Shown here one piece after another: positions 1 through 6,774 of a stretch of 59,024 bases of DNA (position 1 is its first letter; every line of letters begins with the position of its first letter). The translations under genes were made by a program, and so were the position numbers. Under the pieces are notes generated by a model. That model had not been told where the DNA came from, searched no databases, and worked only from the letters and a program-made list of their open reading frames with translations. Origin of the DNA: JAAZMA01 sp036720245 (lineage in GTDB: Bacteria > Bacillota > Clostridia > Tissierellales > Tepidimicrobiaceae); contig DAIMNI010000006.1 of the NCBI GenBank assembly GCA_036720245.1, positions 1 to 59,024 of the forward strand, written 5' to 3'.

Positions 1-54
1 GTACTCCAAACTTCTTTAAAAGAATATCTTGGCGTTAAAGAGTTTAGAGGTTAA
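1..54 (+). CDS. C-terminal tail of an unidentified gene (possibly an integrase)
   Basis: Frame 1 is open from the window edge to a TAA at 52-54 and encodes 17 residues ending LGVKEFRG. The piece is too short to identify. Its position, ending about 90 bp from the 3' end of a tRNA-Lys gene and followed by two direct copies of GTGGGGGTAA, is what one often sees for a tyrosine integrase of an element inserted at a tRNA. That is inference from context only. Confidence 0.3.
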   Translation, partial: VLQTSLKEYLGVKEFRG

Positions 55-74
55 AAGGGGCTGAAAATAGGTCA

Positions 75-95
75 GTGGGGGTAAGGTGGGGGTAA
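75..95 (+). repeat. Two direct copies of GTGGGGGTAA
   Basis: The 10-mer GTGGGGGTAA occurs at 75-84 and again at 86-95, one helical turn apart, between the partial gene and the tRNA. Such spaced direct repeats can be arm-type integrase binding sites. No protein evidence supports this here. Confidence 0.4.
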
Positions 96-98
96 ACT

Positions 99-132
99 AA
101 AAAAAACCTGCAAAGTATAAACTCTGCAAGTT
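99..132 (-). terminator. Rho-independent terminator of tRNA-Lys
   Basis: On the minus strand AACTTGCAGAGT pairs with ACTTTGCAGGTT (12 bp including G-T pairs, 4-nt loop) and is followed directly by a run of eight T. It lies 13 nt past the CCA end of the tRNA. Confidence 0.8.
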
Positions 133-144
133 TGTATTTAATAT

Positions 145-220
145 TGGTGCACCTTCAGGGATTCGAACCCTGGGCCCACTGATTAAGAGTCAGTTGCTCT
201 GCCGACTGAGCTAAAGGTGC
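145..220 (-). tRNA. tRNA-Lys (anticodon CTT)
   Basis: Read on the minus strand, this is a 76-nt cloverleaf with the 3' CCA encoded. The acceptor stem is GCACCTT/AAGGTGC and the discriminator is A. The D arm contains AGCTCAGTCGGCAGAGC. The anticodon stem is ACTGA/TCAGT around the loop CTCTTAA, which gives anticodon CTT for the lysine AAG codon. The T arm is CAGGG-TTCGAAT-CCCTG. All stems pair without mismatch. It has its own promoter upstream and a terminator downstream. Confidence 0.97.
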
Positions 221-240
221 AAACCTAATCAACATTATAC

Positions 241-269
241 ATTATACTACTATTGATTAGGTTTGTCTA
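241..269 (-). promoter_or_regulatory. Promoter of tRNA-Lys
   Basis: The minus strand reads TAGACA, a 17-nt spacer, then TATAAT, ending 20 nt before the mature tRNA 5' end. The spacer lies partly in a 12-bp inverted repeat (AAACCTAATCAA at 221-232 and its complement at 253-264). That repeat could also form a hairpin at the end of the degV transcript, but no T run follows it. Confidence 0.65.
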
Positions 270-280
270 TAGTTTTTTAT

Positions 281-1153
281 TTATTCTTCATATTTTTCAT
301 TTAAGAAAAACACTGATAATGTACCAGGGCCAGAATGAGCACCTATAGCACTGCCAATAATATTTATAATAAAGTCTGTACAACCATATTTTTCTTCTAT
401 AAGTTCTTTTAGTTTTAATGCTCCTTCTAAATCATCTCCATGATTAATTCCTATGGTTTGATTTTTTAAGTCTGCATGGCCTCCACGTTCATCCATTATT
501 TCAATCATTCTACCCATTACCTTTTTATGTCCCCTAATTTTTTCAATTGGACGAAGGGTACCATCTTCAGGTATATCTAAAACAGGCTTAATACTTAAAA
601 GTCCCCCTACAAAGGCTTGGGTTCTAGTAACCCTACCCCCTCTAAATAAGGTTTCCATATCATCTACTGTAAATATGTGTTCAATATGTTTAACATAAAA
701 ATCTAGCATTTTAAGTATTTCTTCTTTGCTTTTGCCTTCCTTTGCCATCTTACCTGCCTTATGAACTAATATTCCAAATCCTACTGAAGCAGATTTAGAA
801 TCTACAATATCCAAATCCATCTCGGGATATTTTTCTTTTAAAGAATCCTTAACTATAAGTGAAGTTTGATAAGTCCCTGAAAGCCCTGATGAAAAAGCTA
901 TATATATGGCAGGATCTCCTGACTTAGCTATTTCCTCAAATTTTTCTTGAAAAACAGTTGATGGTATCTGTGCTGTCTTATACACGGCACCCTTTCGCAT
1001 TTCATCATACATATCTTTAGGATCAATTGTTATTTTGTCTAAATATTCTTCATCACCTTTTATCACTACTATTGGCAATATTTCTATATCGAGTTCTTCT
1101 ATTATATCATCTGGCAAATCACAGGCACTATCACTTAATATTTTTACAGCCAT
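281..1153 (-). CDS. DegV family fatty acid-binding protein
   Basis: DegV/FakB-type protein of 290 aa, a normal length for the family. Family members bind a fatty acid and, with a FakA kinase, present it for phosphorylation so that exogenous fatty acids enter phospholipid synthesis. The N-terminus has the family motif SDSACDLPDD, and the fatty-acid pocket motif SSGLSGTYQTS and the segment ETLFRGGRV are present. An in-frame start lies 54 nt upstream, but the ATG used here has AAAGGAGGAG at ideal spacing and gives the usual start MAVKILSDS. No FakA gene is in the window. The gene stands alone, with a plausible promoter upstream (TTTCAA, 17 nt, TATATT). The family call is firm; which lipid is bound is unknown. 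Confidence 0.93.
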   Translation of the reverse strand: MAVKILSDSACDLPDDIIEELDIEILPIVVIKGDEEYLDKITIDPKDMYDEMRKGAVYKTAQIPSTVFQEKFEEIAKSGDPAIYIAFSSGLSGTYQTSLIVKDSLKEKYPEMDLDIVDSKSASVGFGILVHKAGKMAKEGKSKEEILKMLDFYVKHIEHIFTVDDMETLFRGGRVTRTQAFVGGLLSIKPVLDIPEDGTLRPIEKIRGHKKVMGRMIEIMDERGGHADLKNQTIGINHGDDLEGALKLKELIEEKYGCTDFIINIIGSAIGAHSGPGTLSVFFLNEKYEE

Positions 1154-1291
1154 AAAAAGTTCTCCTCCTTTTGTTCTATTAATTATAATATAACATGATT
1201 TTTCCAAAATTGAAACCTTTTATCTAAATATAGGCATATCTTATTAAAATTTCTAATAAATTATAATAATAGTTAGTAGGAGGCGGTTTTA

Positions 1292-1387
1292 TTGAGGTTT
1301 TTCTTTATAGGGAAAAAAACACTTTATTGGATTATAGGTATATTAATAGTAATAATAGGTTTATGTATAATCTATTCTATGATTTAA
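1292..1387 (+). CDS. Small single-pass membrane peptide (31 aa), possible gene remnant
   Basis: A TTG start at 1292 follows AGTAGGAGG at good spacing, and the frame runs to TAA at 1385-1387. The product begins MRFFFIGKKTLYWIIG and is one hydrophobic helix of about 20 residues with a basic start. It resembles the N-terminal membrane anchor of spore-type polysaccharide deacetylases (PdaB-like proteins often start MRFFF-KKTLY), so it may be the remaining start of a deleted gene. It may equally be a real small membrane protein. The strong ribosome site argues that it is translated. Confidence 0.45.
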   Translation: MRFFFIGKKTLYWIIGILIVIIGLCIIYSMI

Positions 1388-1428
1388 TCCCTACAAAAAT
1401 TAAGGATTAAGTAAAAATAGAGAATGGT

Positions 1429-1611
1429 TTATTTTACATCTCTATTTTTATTTAATTCCAAATAATATTTGCCGATAAGTCTATCCAATTCAACACTATA
1501 TTTTAGCAACTCTTCCCTACTAACATCCTCCAATATCATCATCTTATTTAATTTGCATCTCTTCTCTTCTATTTCAGTTTTGATTTCATCTATTAAGCAA
1601 CTTTCTTCCAT
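1429..1611 (-). CDS. Spo0E-like aspartyl-phosphate phosphatase
   Basis: A 60-aa protein of the Spo0E/YisI/YnzD family. These small helical hairpin proteins dephosphorylate Spo0A-P and so hold back sporulation. The signature is YSVELDRLIGKYYL near the C-terminus, matching the S-x-x-L-D-x-L-I-x-x-Y motif, preceded by an amphipathic helix (IDEIKTEIEEKRCKLNKM). The start is the ATG after GGAGGT at 1609-1611. A 20-residue upstream extension in the same frame has no ribosome site and is rejected. It implies that the host is a spore former using the Spo0A phosphorelay. It stands alone, next to an orphan lysis pair. Confidence 0.85.
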   Translation of the reverse strand: MEESCLIDEIKTEIEEKRCKLNKMMILEDVSREELLKYSVELDRLIGKYYLELNKNRDVK

Positions 1612-1710
1612 TCCGTACCTCCAAAATATATCCAAAAATAGTTTCAACAATATTATAACAGAAGATAGCAAAAATTAATATGGAAAATAACAACTTTTAT
1701 ATATGTATAT

Positions 1711-2073
1711 TTATAGTTCTACCATATCCACAACTATTATATTATCTCCATATTCAATATCTAATGCCCTTAATAGTTCTTCACTAGTACTTCCATAGGA
1801 TTTATGGACTTCTATAATATCTAAAGTATAACCTTCTTCTAATTTTTCTGCGATTTCATCTTTAAACCAACCTAAATATATGCCTATTCTATCATTTAAA
1901 TTAAAATCTCTACCAGAGCCTTGATAGTTAGTTTGATCTCTTAGCAGTTCCTTTAAACTTTCTTTGCTTTTGATATTACAGACTGAATGTTTGGTGATGA
2001 TATTTTTAACCCTATCATCTATTTCTTTATAAGCTAAAAGCATAACTCTGTATTTTATTTCTCTACTTGACAT
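1711..2073 (-). CDS. Conserved-looking hypothetical protein (120 aa)
   Basis: I do not recognise this family. The protein is soluble, charged and has no signal or membrane segment. It starts MSSREIKYRVMLLAYKEID with GGGGAGAG eight nt upstream; the longer frame adds a hydrophobic 31-residue extension without a ribosome site and is not used. It lies downstream of, and in the same direction as, the amidase-holin pair, with a gap of about 140 nt. A role with the lysis genes or as part of a prophage remnant is possible but not shown. Confidence 0.6.
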   Translation of the reverse strand: MSSREIKYRVMLLAYKEIDDRVKNIITKHSVCNIKSKESLKELLRDQTNYQGSGRDFNLNDRIGIYLGWFKDEIAEKLEEGYTLDIIEVHKSYGSTSEELLRALDIEYGDNIIVVDMVEL

Positions 2074-2209
2074 AATGCTCTCCCCTTTCCCTGTCTTATA
2101 TAAGATATACCCCCAGTATTTTATTATAAACTTTATTAAATGTATAAGGGGAATCTTAGATTTCATTAGTAAAGGGCGATATATATCGCCCTTTTAAATC
2201 TCTATATTT

Positions 2210-2506
2210 TCAATCCTTCCCCTTTTGAGCTCTTGGATCTGATATCATTTCATATCCACCTAATGCTGCCATGGTAATTAATATTGCGTTTAATATGGTA
2301 ATAATTATTCCTTGAAATCCATATCCTATTTTGCTAAAGAAAAAAGTTAAAATTAATGCTATTATAAATGCGTAAAGTCTAACAAAACCATCGCCAAATT
2401 GTTTTTTTACTATGGATTTAGTAAATTGTACTATAAGGTTTGTGGCTAAAACTAAACCTACAAAGGTAGTTAATATATCTGGTGTCATAAAATCGTTGTA
2501 CATCAT
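2210..2506 (-). CDS. Holin-like small membrane protein
   Basis: A 98-aa protein with three hydrophobic segments: about residues 9-28 (DILTTFVGLVLATNLIVQFT), 43-60 (LYAFIIALILTFFFSKIG) and 66-86 (IIITILNAILITMAALGG), with a charged C-terminus. This is the layout of phage-type holins found beside amidases in Clostridia. Holins form membrane holes that let an endolysin reach the wall. Its ATG overlaps the stop of the amidase, so the two are translated together. Two tandem ATG codons follow a GGGGGTG site and the exact start could be either. No other phage structural gene is nearby, so this is an orphan or domesticated lysis pair. Confidence 0.75.
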   Translation of the reverse strand: MMYNDFMTPDILTTFVGLVLATNLIVQFTKSIVKKQFGDGFVRLYAFIIALILTFFFSKIGYGFQGIIITILNAILITMAALGGYEMISDPRAQKGKD

Positions 2507-3111
2507 TTCACCCCCTTTGACCGATATATCATGGTAATTATCTCTTCTCTAGTTGCCACATCCATTGGTCTTTTTCCATCAGTAATTTTATTTTTAATTG
2601 CCCAATTCCACGCCTCTTTAGCCCAAGGGGATGGTTCATTGCTTAAAATTTTAAAAACATCACTTTTAAACTTTTCCCATCCTTCCCAATTATTATAGTT
2701 AAATATATTGGGGCAATTTTTACCTGACCAATCAAAATGCCTTTTTAATCTGTCTATTCCCCAATTTCTTTCTAATAAGATTTTAGTCACTAATTCCACT
2801 GTATTTTCTAATGCTTTTTGTCTATTTCCTGATTCGCAAATTTCTATGCCAATAGATTTATAATTCCCCTCCTTGACACCAGAATGATAGGCTAATTCGT
2901 TTAAGGGGATAGCCTCTATAATTTCTTTTTCATCTACTACAATATGCCAAGAAGCTACCCTATTATTATTTGGATTAATTAGCCAATTTTTTTCATTTTG
3001 AGCAGTAGATTTAGAATTTCCTGTGGAATGTATGGTTATATATTCTGGTATTATTCTAATTCCAGGTCTTTTATCCTTATTAATAGATATATGCTGAATT
3101 TTATAATTCAT
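2503..3111 (-). CDS. N-acetylmuramoyl-L-alanine amidase (Amidase_2) with an SLH-like tail
   Basis: A 202-aa endolysin-like enzyme that would cut between muramic acid and the first stem-peptide residue. Zinc-site motifs of the Amidase_2/PGRP family are visible: TIHSTGN near residue 27 (first His), WHIVVDEKEIIEAIPLNELA (His and core strand), IGIEICES, and HFDWSGKNCPN (third His, then Cys). The C-terminal 40 residues (WAKEAWNWAIKNKITDGKRP...TREEIITMIYR) are a single SLH-like motif that may help wall binding. There is no signal peptide, so release would need the overlapping holin. The start is the ATG after GGGGGTG; a GTG five codons earlier lacks a ribosome site. Confidence 0.88.
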   Translation of the reverse strand: MNYKIQHISINKDKRPGIRIIPEYITIHSTGNSKSTAQNEKNWLINPNNNRVASWHIVVDEKEIIEAIPLNELAYHSGVKEGNYKSIGIEICESGNRQKALENTVELVTKILLERNWGIDRLKRHFDWSGKNCPNIFNYNNWEGWEKFKSDVFKILSNEPSPWAKEAWNWAIKNKITDGKRPMDVATREEIITMIYRSKGVK

Positions 3112-3159
3112 ACTATTCACCCCCACTACAATATATAATTAAAATTGAAATTATTTACT

Positions 3160-3220
3160 AAAAAAGACCTGTCCCCTTTATTTGATTTCAAATGAAAGGG
3201 ACTGTCCCCTTCATTTGAAA
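3160..3220. repeat. GGGGACAGTCCC-type palindromic repeat
   Basis: This stretch holds GACCTGTCCCCTTT followed by an inverted repeat (arms 3186-3200 and 3206-3220) around ACTGT. It contains the GGGACTGTCCCC core that recurs in many Clostridia as dispersed intergenic hairpins. Related cores lie at 17856-17886 and 56791-56821. Confidence 0.6.
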
Positions 3221-3223
3221 GAT

Positions 3224-3262
3224 AAAAAAATGGCATAGCCGAATATCTACGACTATGCCAAA
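3224..3262 (-). terminator. Terminator of the OsmC-like gene
   Basis: On the minus strand TGGCATAGTCG pairs with CGGCTATGCCA, followed by a run of seven T. The stop of the OsmC-like gene is a few nt upstream. A T-rich flank on the other side makes it potentially bidirectional. Confidence 0.85.
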
Positions 3263-3267
3263 TTTTT

Positions 3268-3711
3268 TTATCTTTCAATTTCAACTTCTGTAACTAATTT
3301 TGGTGAATTAGTTAAAGTATCTGCAACAGGGCAGGTTCTATCTATAAATTCTACAAATTTATTTATATCTTCTTCAGAAGAACTAGATTTTATATATATT
3401 TTACTTCTTACTTCAGAAAGGCCTACTTTAACATCAGGATTTTTTCCCATAAATCCATCTGGGTCTAAATCCCCTTCTACTTCTATTCTAAAATCTTTTA
3501 AATCAATGCGGTGGGCCTTTGCAAAGCAGCTTGCCACTATACATTTACAAGCACCTAATGCACATAATACAGCCTCTACTGGATTCATTCCTAAATTTGA
3601 TCCATTTAATTCTTTAGGTTCATCTAAAACAATCTTATGTTCTCTTGAACTACATTCTACTTTTAAGCCTTCTTTTAATACAGATGTACCTTTAAAAACT
3701 TCTTTTGCCAT
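3268..3711 (-). CDS. OsmC/Ohr family thiol peroxidase-like protein
   Basis: A 147-aa member of the OsmC superfamily (OsmC/YhfA branch), cytoplasmic proteins that reduce organic peroxides with two cysteines. The first conserved cysteine region is ALGACKCIVASCFAKA (about residues 51-66) and the second is DRTCPVADTL (about 124-133), both intact. An extra cysteine lies in each neighbourhood, so the exact pair is not certain. It has AAAGGAGGG before the ATG, a consensus promoter of its own, and a strong terminator, so it is a single-gene transcript. Whether it protects against peroxides or handles another substrate cannot be told. Confidence 0.88.
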   Translation of the reverse strand: MAKEVFKGTSVLKEGLKVECSSREHKIVLDEPKELNGSNLGMNPVEAVLCALGACKCIVASCFAKAHRIDLKDFRIEVEGDLDPDGFMGKNPDVKVGLSEVRSKIYIKSSSSEEDINKFVEFIDRTCPVADTLTNSPKLVTEVEIER

Positions 3712-3743
3712 TTTTAACCCTCCTTTTATATTACTACGGATAT

Positions 3744-3772
3744 ATTATATTCCCAAAATTTTAGCATGTCAA
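3744..3772 (-). promoter_or_regulatory. Consensus sigma-A promoter of the OsmC-like gene
   Basis: The minus strand reads TTGACA (3772-3767), a 17-nt spacer, then TATAAT (3749-3744), both perfect matches. The ATG is 33 nt further on. Confidence 0.85.
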
Positions 3773-3837
3773 TTATTTCACAATTAAGACTTTTCTTATG
3801 TTTTACAATTATTATTCTAAAAGAAGGATACAAATAT

Positions 3838-3862
3838 ACCCCTTCCACAAAATGGAAGAGGA
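3838..3862. terminator. Inverted repeat after uvrA
   Basis: CCCCTTCCA-CAAAA-TGGAAGAGG forms a hairpin just past the uvrA stop. The T run is good on the plus strand (GATTTTTTC) and weak on the minus strand, so function as the uvrA terminator is uncertain. Confidence 0.45.
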
Positions 3863-3868
3863 TTTTTT

Positions 3869-6685
3869 CTACAATATCTTTTTTAAAAATTCCCCAGTAT
3901 AAGAACCTTCTGTCCTGGCTATTTCTTCAGGTGTACCTTCGGCTACAATATTTCCACCTTTATCTCCACCTTCGGGGCCTAGATCTATTATATAATCTGC
4001 TGTTTTTATTACATCTAAATTGTGCTCTATTACTATTACTGTATTGCCTCCTTCTACTAATTGGTCTAGGACTTTCACCAATTTATGAATATCAGCCATG
4101 TGAAGCCCTGTAGTAGGTTCGTCTAATATATATATGGTTTTTCCTGTGCTTCTTTTACTTAATTCTGTGGCGAGTTTCACCCTTTGGGCTTCTCCGCCAG
4201 ATAGTTCTGTAGAGGATTGACCTAGTTTTATATAGCCTAAGCCTACATCATATAAAGTTTGAAGTTTTCTATTTATTCTAGGTATATTCTCAAAAAATTC
4301 TAAGGCCTCTTCCACAGTCATATCTAATACATCTGATATGGTTTTTCCCTTATATTTAATCTGTAATGTTTCTCTATTGTACCTTTTTCCTTTACATACT
4401 TCACAAGGAACATATACATCGGGGAGAAAGTGCATTTCTACTTTCAGTATTCCATCTCCATTACAGGCCTCACATCTTCCGCCTTTTACATTAAAGCTAA
4501 ATCTACCTTTTTTATAACCTCTCATTTTAGCCTCTGGTGTCATGGCATAAATATCTCTAATATAGTCAAATACACCAGTATAGGTGGCAGGATTAGATCT
4601 TGGAGTTCTACCTATGGGAGATTGATCTATAACTATTGCTTTATCTAAATATTCTAATCCCTTTATTTCTTTGTGTTTACCAGGCTTAATTTTAGCTCTG
4701 TTTAATTTTTGTGCTAAGGCTTTATATAATATTTCATTTACTAAAGTACTTTTTCCAGAACCAGATACTCCTGTGATACAGGTTAAAACCCCTAGGGGAA
4801 TTTTCACATCTATATTTTTTAAATTGTTTTCACTAGCTCCTATAATTTCTAACCAATTTCCATTGGGCTTAGTTCTTTCCCTTGGAATTTCAATGGCTTT
4901 TTTACCTGATAAATATTGTCCAGTTATGGAATTTGGATTTTTCTTTATTTCTTCCACATTTCCCTCAGCTACTATATAGCCACCATGAATTCCTGCACCA
5001 GGTCCTATGTCTATTATATGATCTGCACAATACATGGTATCCTCATCATGTTCTACTACTATTAAGGTATTGCCTAAATCTGTTAGATTTCTTAAGGTTT
5101 TTAAAAGTTTAGCATTATCCCTTTGATGTAGTCCAATACTAGGTTCGTCTAATACATAGATTACCCCTACAAGACTTGAGCCAATTTGTGTAGCCAATCT
5201 TATTCTTTGAGATTCCCCACCAGATAGTGTACCTGCACTTCTAGATAATGTTAAATATTCTAGTCCTACATCTTGAAGGAATTTTAATCTTTCCTTTATT
5301 TCTTTTAACACTTGATGCCCTATTAGTTCTTGTATCTCATCTAATTCTAGATTTTCAAAAAACTCCAAGGACTTGTCTATAGATAAATTTGTAAGCTCCG
5401 CTATATTAAGCCCACCTATTCTAACCGCTAAAACCTCATCCTTTAATCTATTACCTTTACAAGTAGGACAAGGTATTTCTGCCATATAATCATCTATTCT
5501 ATCCCTCATATAGTCTGAATTGGTTTCAGTATATCGTCTTTCTAAATTAGGAATTACCCCTTCAAATTTTCCATTATATTGTCTTAAGCCATTATAATGA
5601 GATTGAAATTTAAAAGAAATTACCCTATCAGTTCCATATAAAAGCTCATCCATAAATTTCTTTGGTGCTTCTTTTAGTGGTGCATCTAGACTAAAATTAT
5701 TGTCCTCTGCCAAGGTCTTAAAAATTTGATAATAATAGGTAGACTCATTAGCAGTACTAAATGGAGCTATTCCCCCTTGATTTATACTTAAATCTAAATT
5801 TGGAATTACCTCCTCTATATCTACTTCCTTGTGATAACCAATGCCATTACAAGTGGGGCAGGCTCCAAAAGGAGAGTTAAAGGAAAACATTCTAGGACTT
5901 AATTCTTCTATAGCCACATTACAATCTGGACAGGCTAGTTTTTCACTAAAAGTAATTGTCTCTCCATCTATAATATCTACCATTACTAAACCATCTGATA
6001 ATCTTAAAGCCGTTTCTAAAGAGTCGGCAAGTCTTCCTTCTATTCCTTCTTTAACAATTAATCTATCTATTACTATTTCAATATTATGTTTTTTATTTTT
6101 TTCTAATTTTATTTCATCGGTAATTTCATGCATTTCTCCATCTATAACAAGTCTTACAAATCCTTCTTTTTTAATATTTTCTATTATATTTTTGTGCTCT
6201 CCTTTTTTACCCCTTATAATAGGAGACAATATTTGTATTTTAGTTCTATCTTCTAATTCCATTATTTTATCTACCATTTGTTCTACTGTTTGACTAGAGA
6301 TTTCCTTACCACATTTATAGCAGTAAGGAGTCCCTATTCTAGCATATAATAGTCTTAAATAATCATATATTTCTGTAACCGTGCCTACAGTAGAACGAGG
6401 ATTTTTGCTAGTAGTTTTCTGATCAATGGATATGGAAGGAGATAATCCCTCTATATATTCTACATCTGGTTTATCCATTTGGCCTAAAAATTGCCGCGCA
6501 TAGGAAGACAGACTTTCCACATATCGCCTTTGCCCTTCTGCATATATAGTATCAAAGGCCAAAGAAGACTTCCCCGAGCCACTTAGGCCTGTTATTACAG
6601 TCATTTGATTTCTAGGTAATTCTACATCTATATTTTTTAAATTATTTTCCTTAGCACCTTTTATTATTATTTTATCCTTTTGCAA
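3869..6685 (-). CDS. uvrA: UvrABC excinuclease subunit A
   Basis: A full-length 938-aa UvrA, the damage-sensing ATPase dimer of nucleotide excision repair. Two ABC ATPase modules are visible. The first has Walker A GLSGSGKSSLAFD near residue 33 and signature LSGGESQRIRLAT; the second has Walker A GVSGSGKSTLV and signature LSGGEAQRVKLAT. Zinc-finger cysteines appear as CYKCG, CPDC...CPTCNG, and CEACNGDG...CEVCKG. The start is a TTG after GAGGTGATAATAA, giving MQKDKIIIKGAKENNLKN. It lies 89 nt downstream of uvrB on the same strand, the gap being filled by a copy of a dispersed repeat, so both are probably one SOS-controlled transcript. Confidence 0.98.
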   Translation of the reverse strand: MQKDKIIIKGAKENNLKNIDVELPRNQMTVITGLSGSGKSSLAFDTIYAEGQRRYVESLSSYARQFLGQMDKPDVEYIEGLSPSISIDQKTTSKNPRSTVGTVTEIYDYLRLLYARIGTPYCYKCGKEISSQTVEQMVDKIMELEDRTKIQILSPIIRGKKGEHKNIIENIKKEGFVRLVIDGEMHEITDEIKLEKNKKHNIEIVIDRLIVKEGIEGRLADSLETALRLSDGLVMVDIIDGETITFSEKLACPDCNVAIEELSPRMFSFNSPFGACPTCNGIGYHKEVDIEEVIPNLDLSINQGGIAPFSTANESTYYYQIFKTLAEDNNFSLDAPLKEAPKKFMDELLYGTDRVISFKFQSHYNGLRQYNGKFEGVIPNLERRYTETNSDYMRDRIDDYMAEIPCPTCKGNRLKDEVLAVRIGGLNIAELTNLSIDKSLEFFENLELDEIQELIGHQVLKEIKERLKFLQDVGLEYLTLSRSAGTLSGGESQRIRLATQIGSSLVGVIYVLDEPSIGLHQRDNAKLLKTLRNLTDLGNTLIVVEHDEDTMYCADHIIDIGPGAGIHGGYIVAEGNVEEIKKNPNSITGQYLSGKKAIEIPRERTKPNGNWLEIIGASENNLKNIDVKIPLGVLTCITGVSGSGKSTLVNEILYKALAQKLNRAKIKPGKHKEIKGLEYLDKAIVIDQSPIGRTPRSNPATYTGVFDYIRDIYAMTPEAKMRGYKKGRFSFNVKGGRCEACNGDGILKVEMHFLPDVYVPCEVCKGKRYNRETLQIKYKGKTISDVLDMTVEEALEFFENIPRINRKLQTLYDVGLGYIKLGQSSTELSGGEAQRVKLATELSKRSTGKTIYILDEPTTGLHMADIHKLVKVLDQLVEGGNTVIVIEHNLDVIKTADYIIDLGPEGGDKGGNIVAEGTPEEIARTEGSYTGEFLKKIL

Positions 6686-6705
6686 TTATTATCACCTCGG
6701 TTATG

Positions 6706-6774
6706 CTTACGCAAATTTTAAATTTTTAATTGTAAATTGTAAATTGTCTGGGTCAAGCTTTTGAGCTGGGTGCA
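6706..6774 (-). repeat. Partial copy of the AATTGT-ended dispersed repeat
   Basis: The gap between uvrB and uvrA holds three near-tandem AATTGTAAATTGT units followed by GGGTCAAGCTTTTGAG. The same order (AATTGT array, then GGGTCTA-CTTTTGGG) recurs at 10479-10664 and 53701-53802, so this is one dispersed family. Confidence 0.6.

Noticed and set aside
221..264. degV terminator
   Set aside because: The 12-bp inverted repeat has a 20-nt loop and no T run on the minus strand, and it contains the tRNA promoter, so terminator function is not supported.
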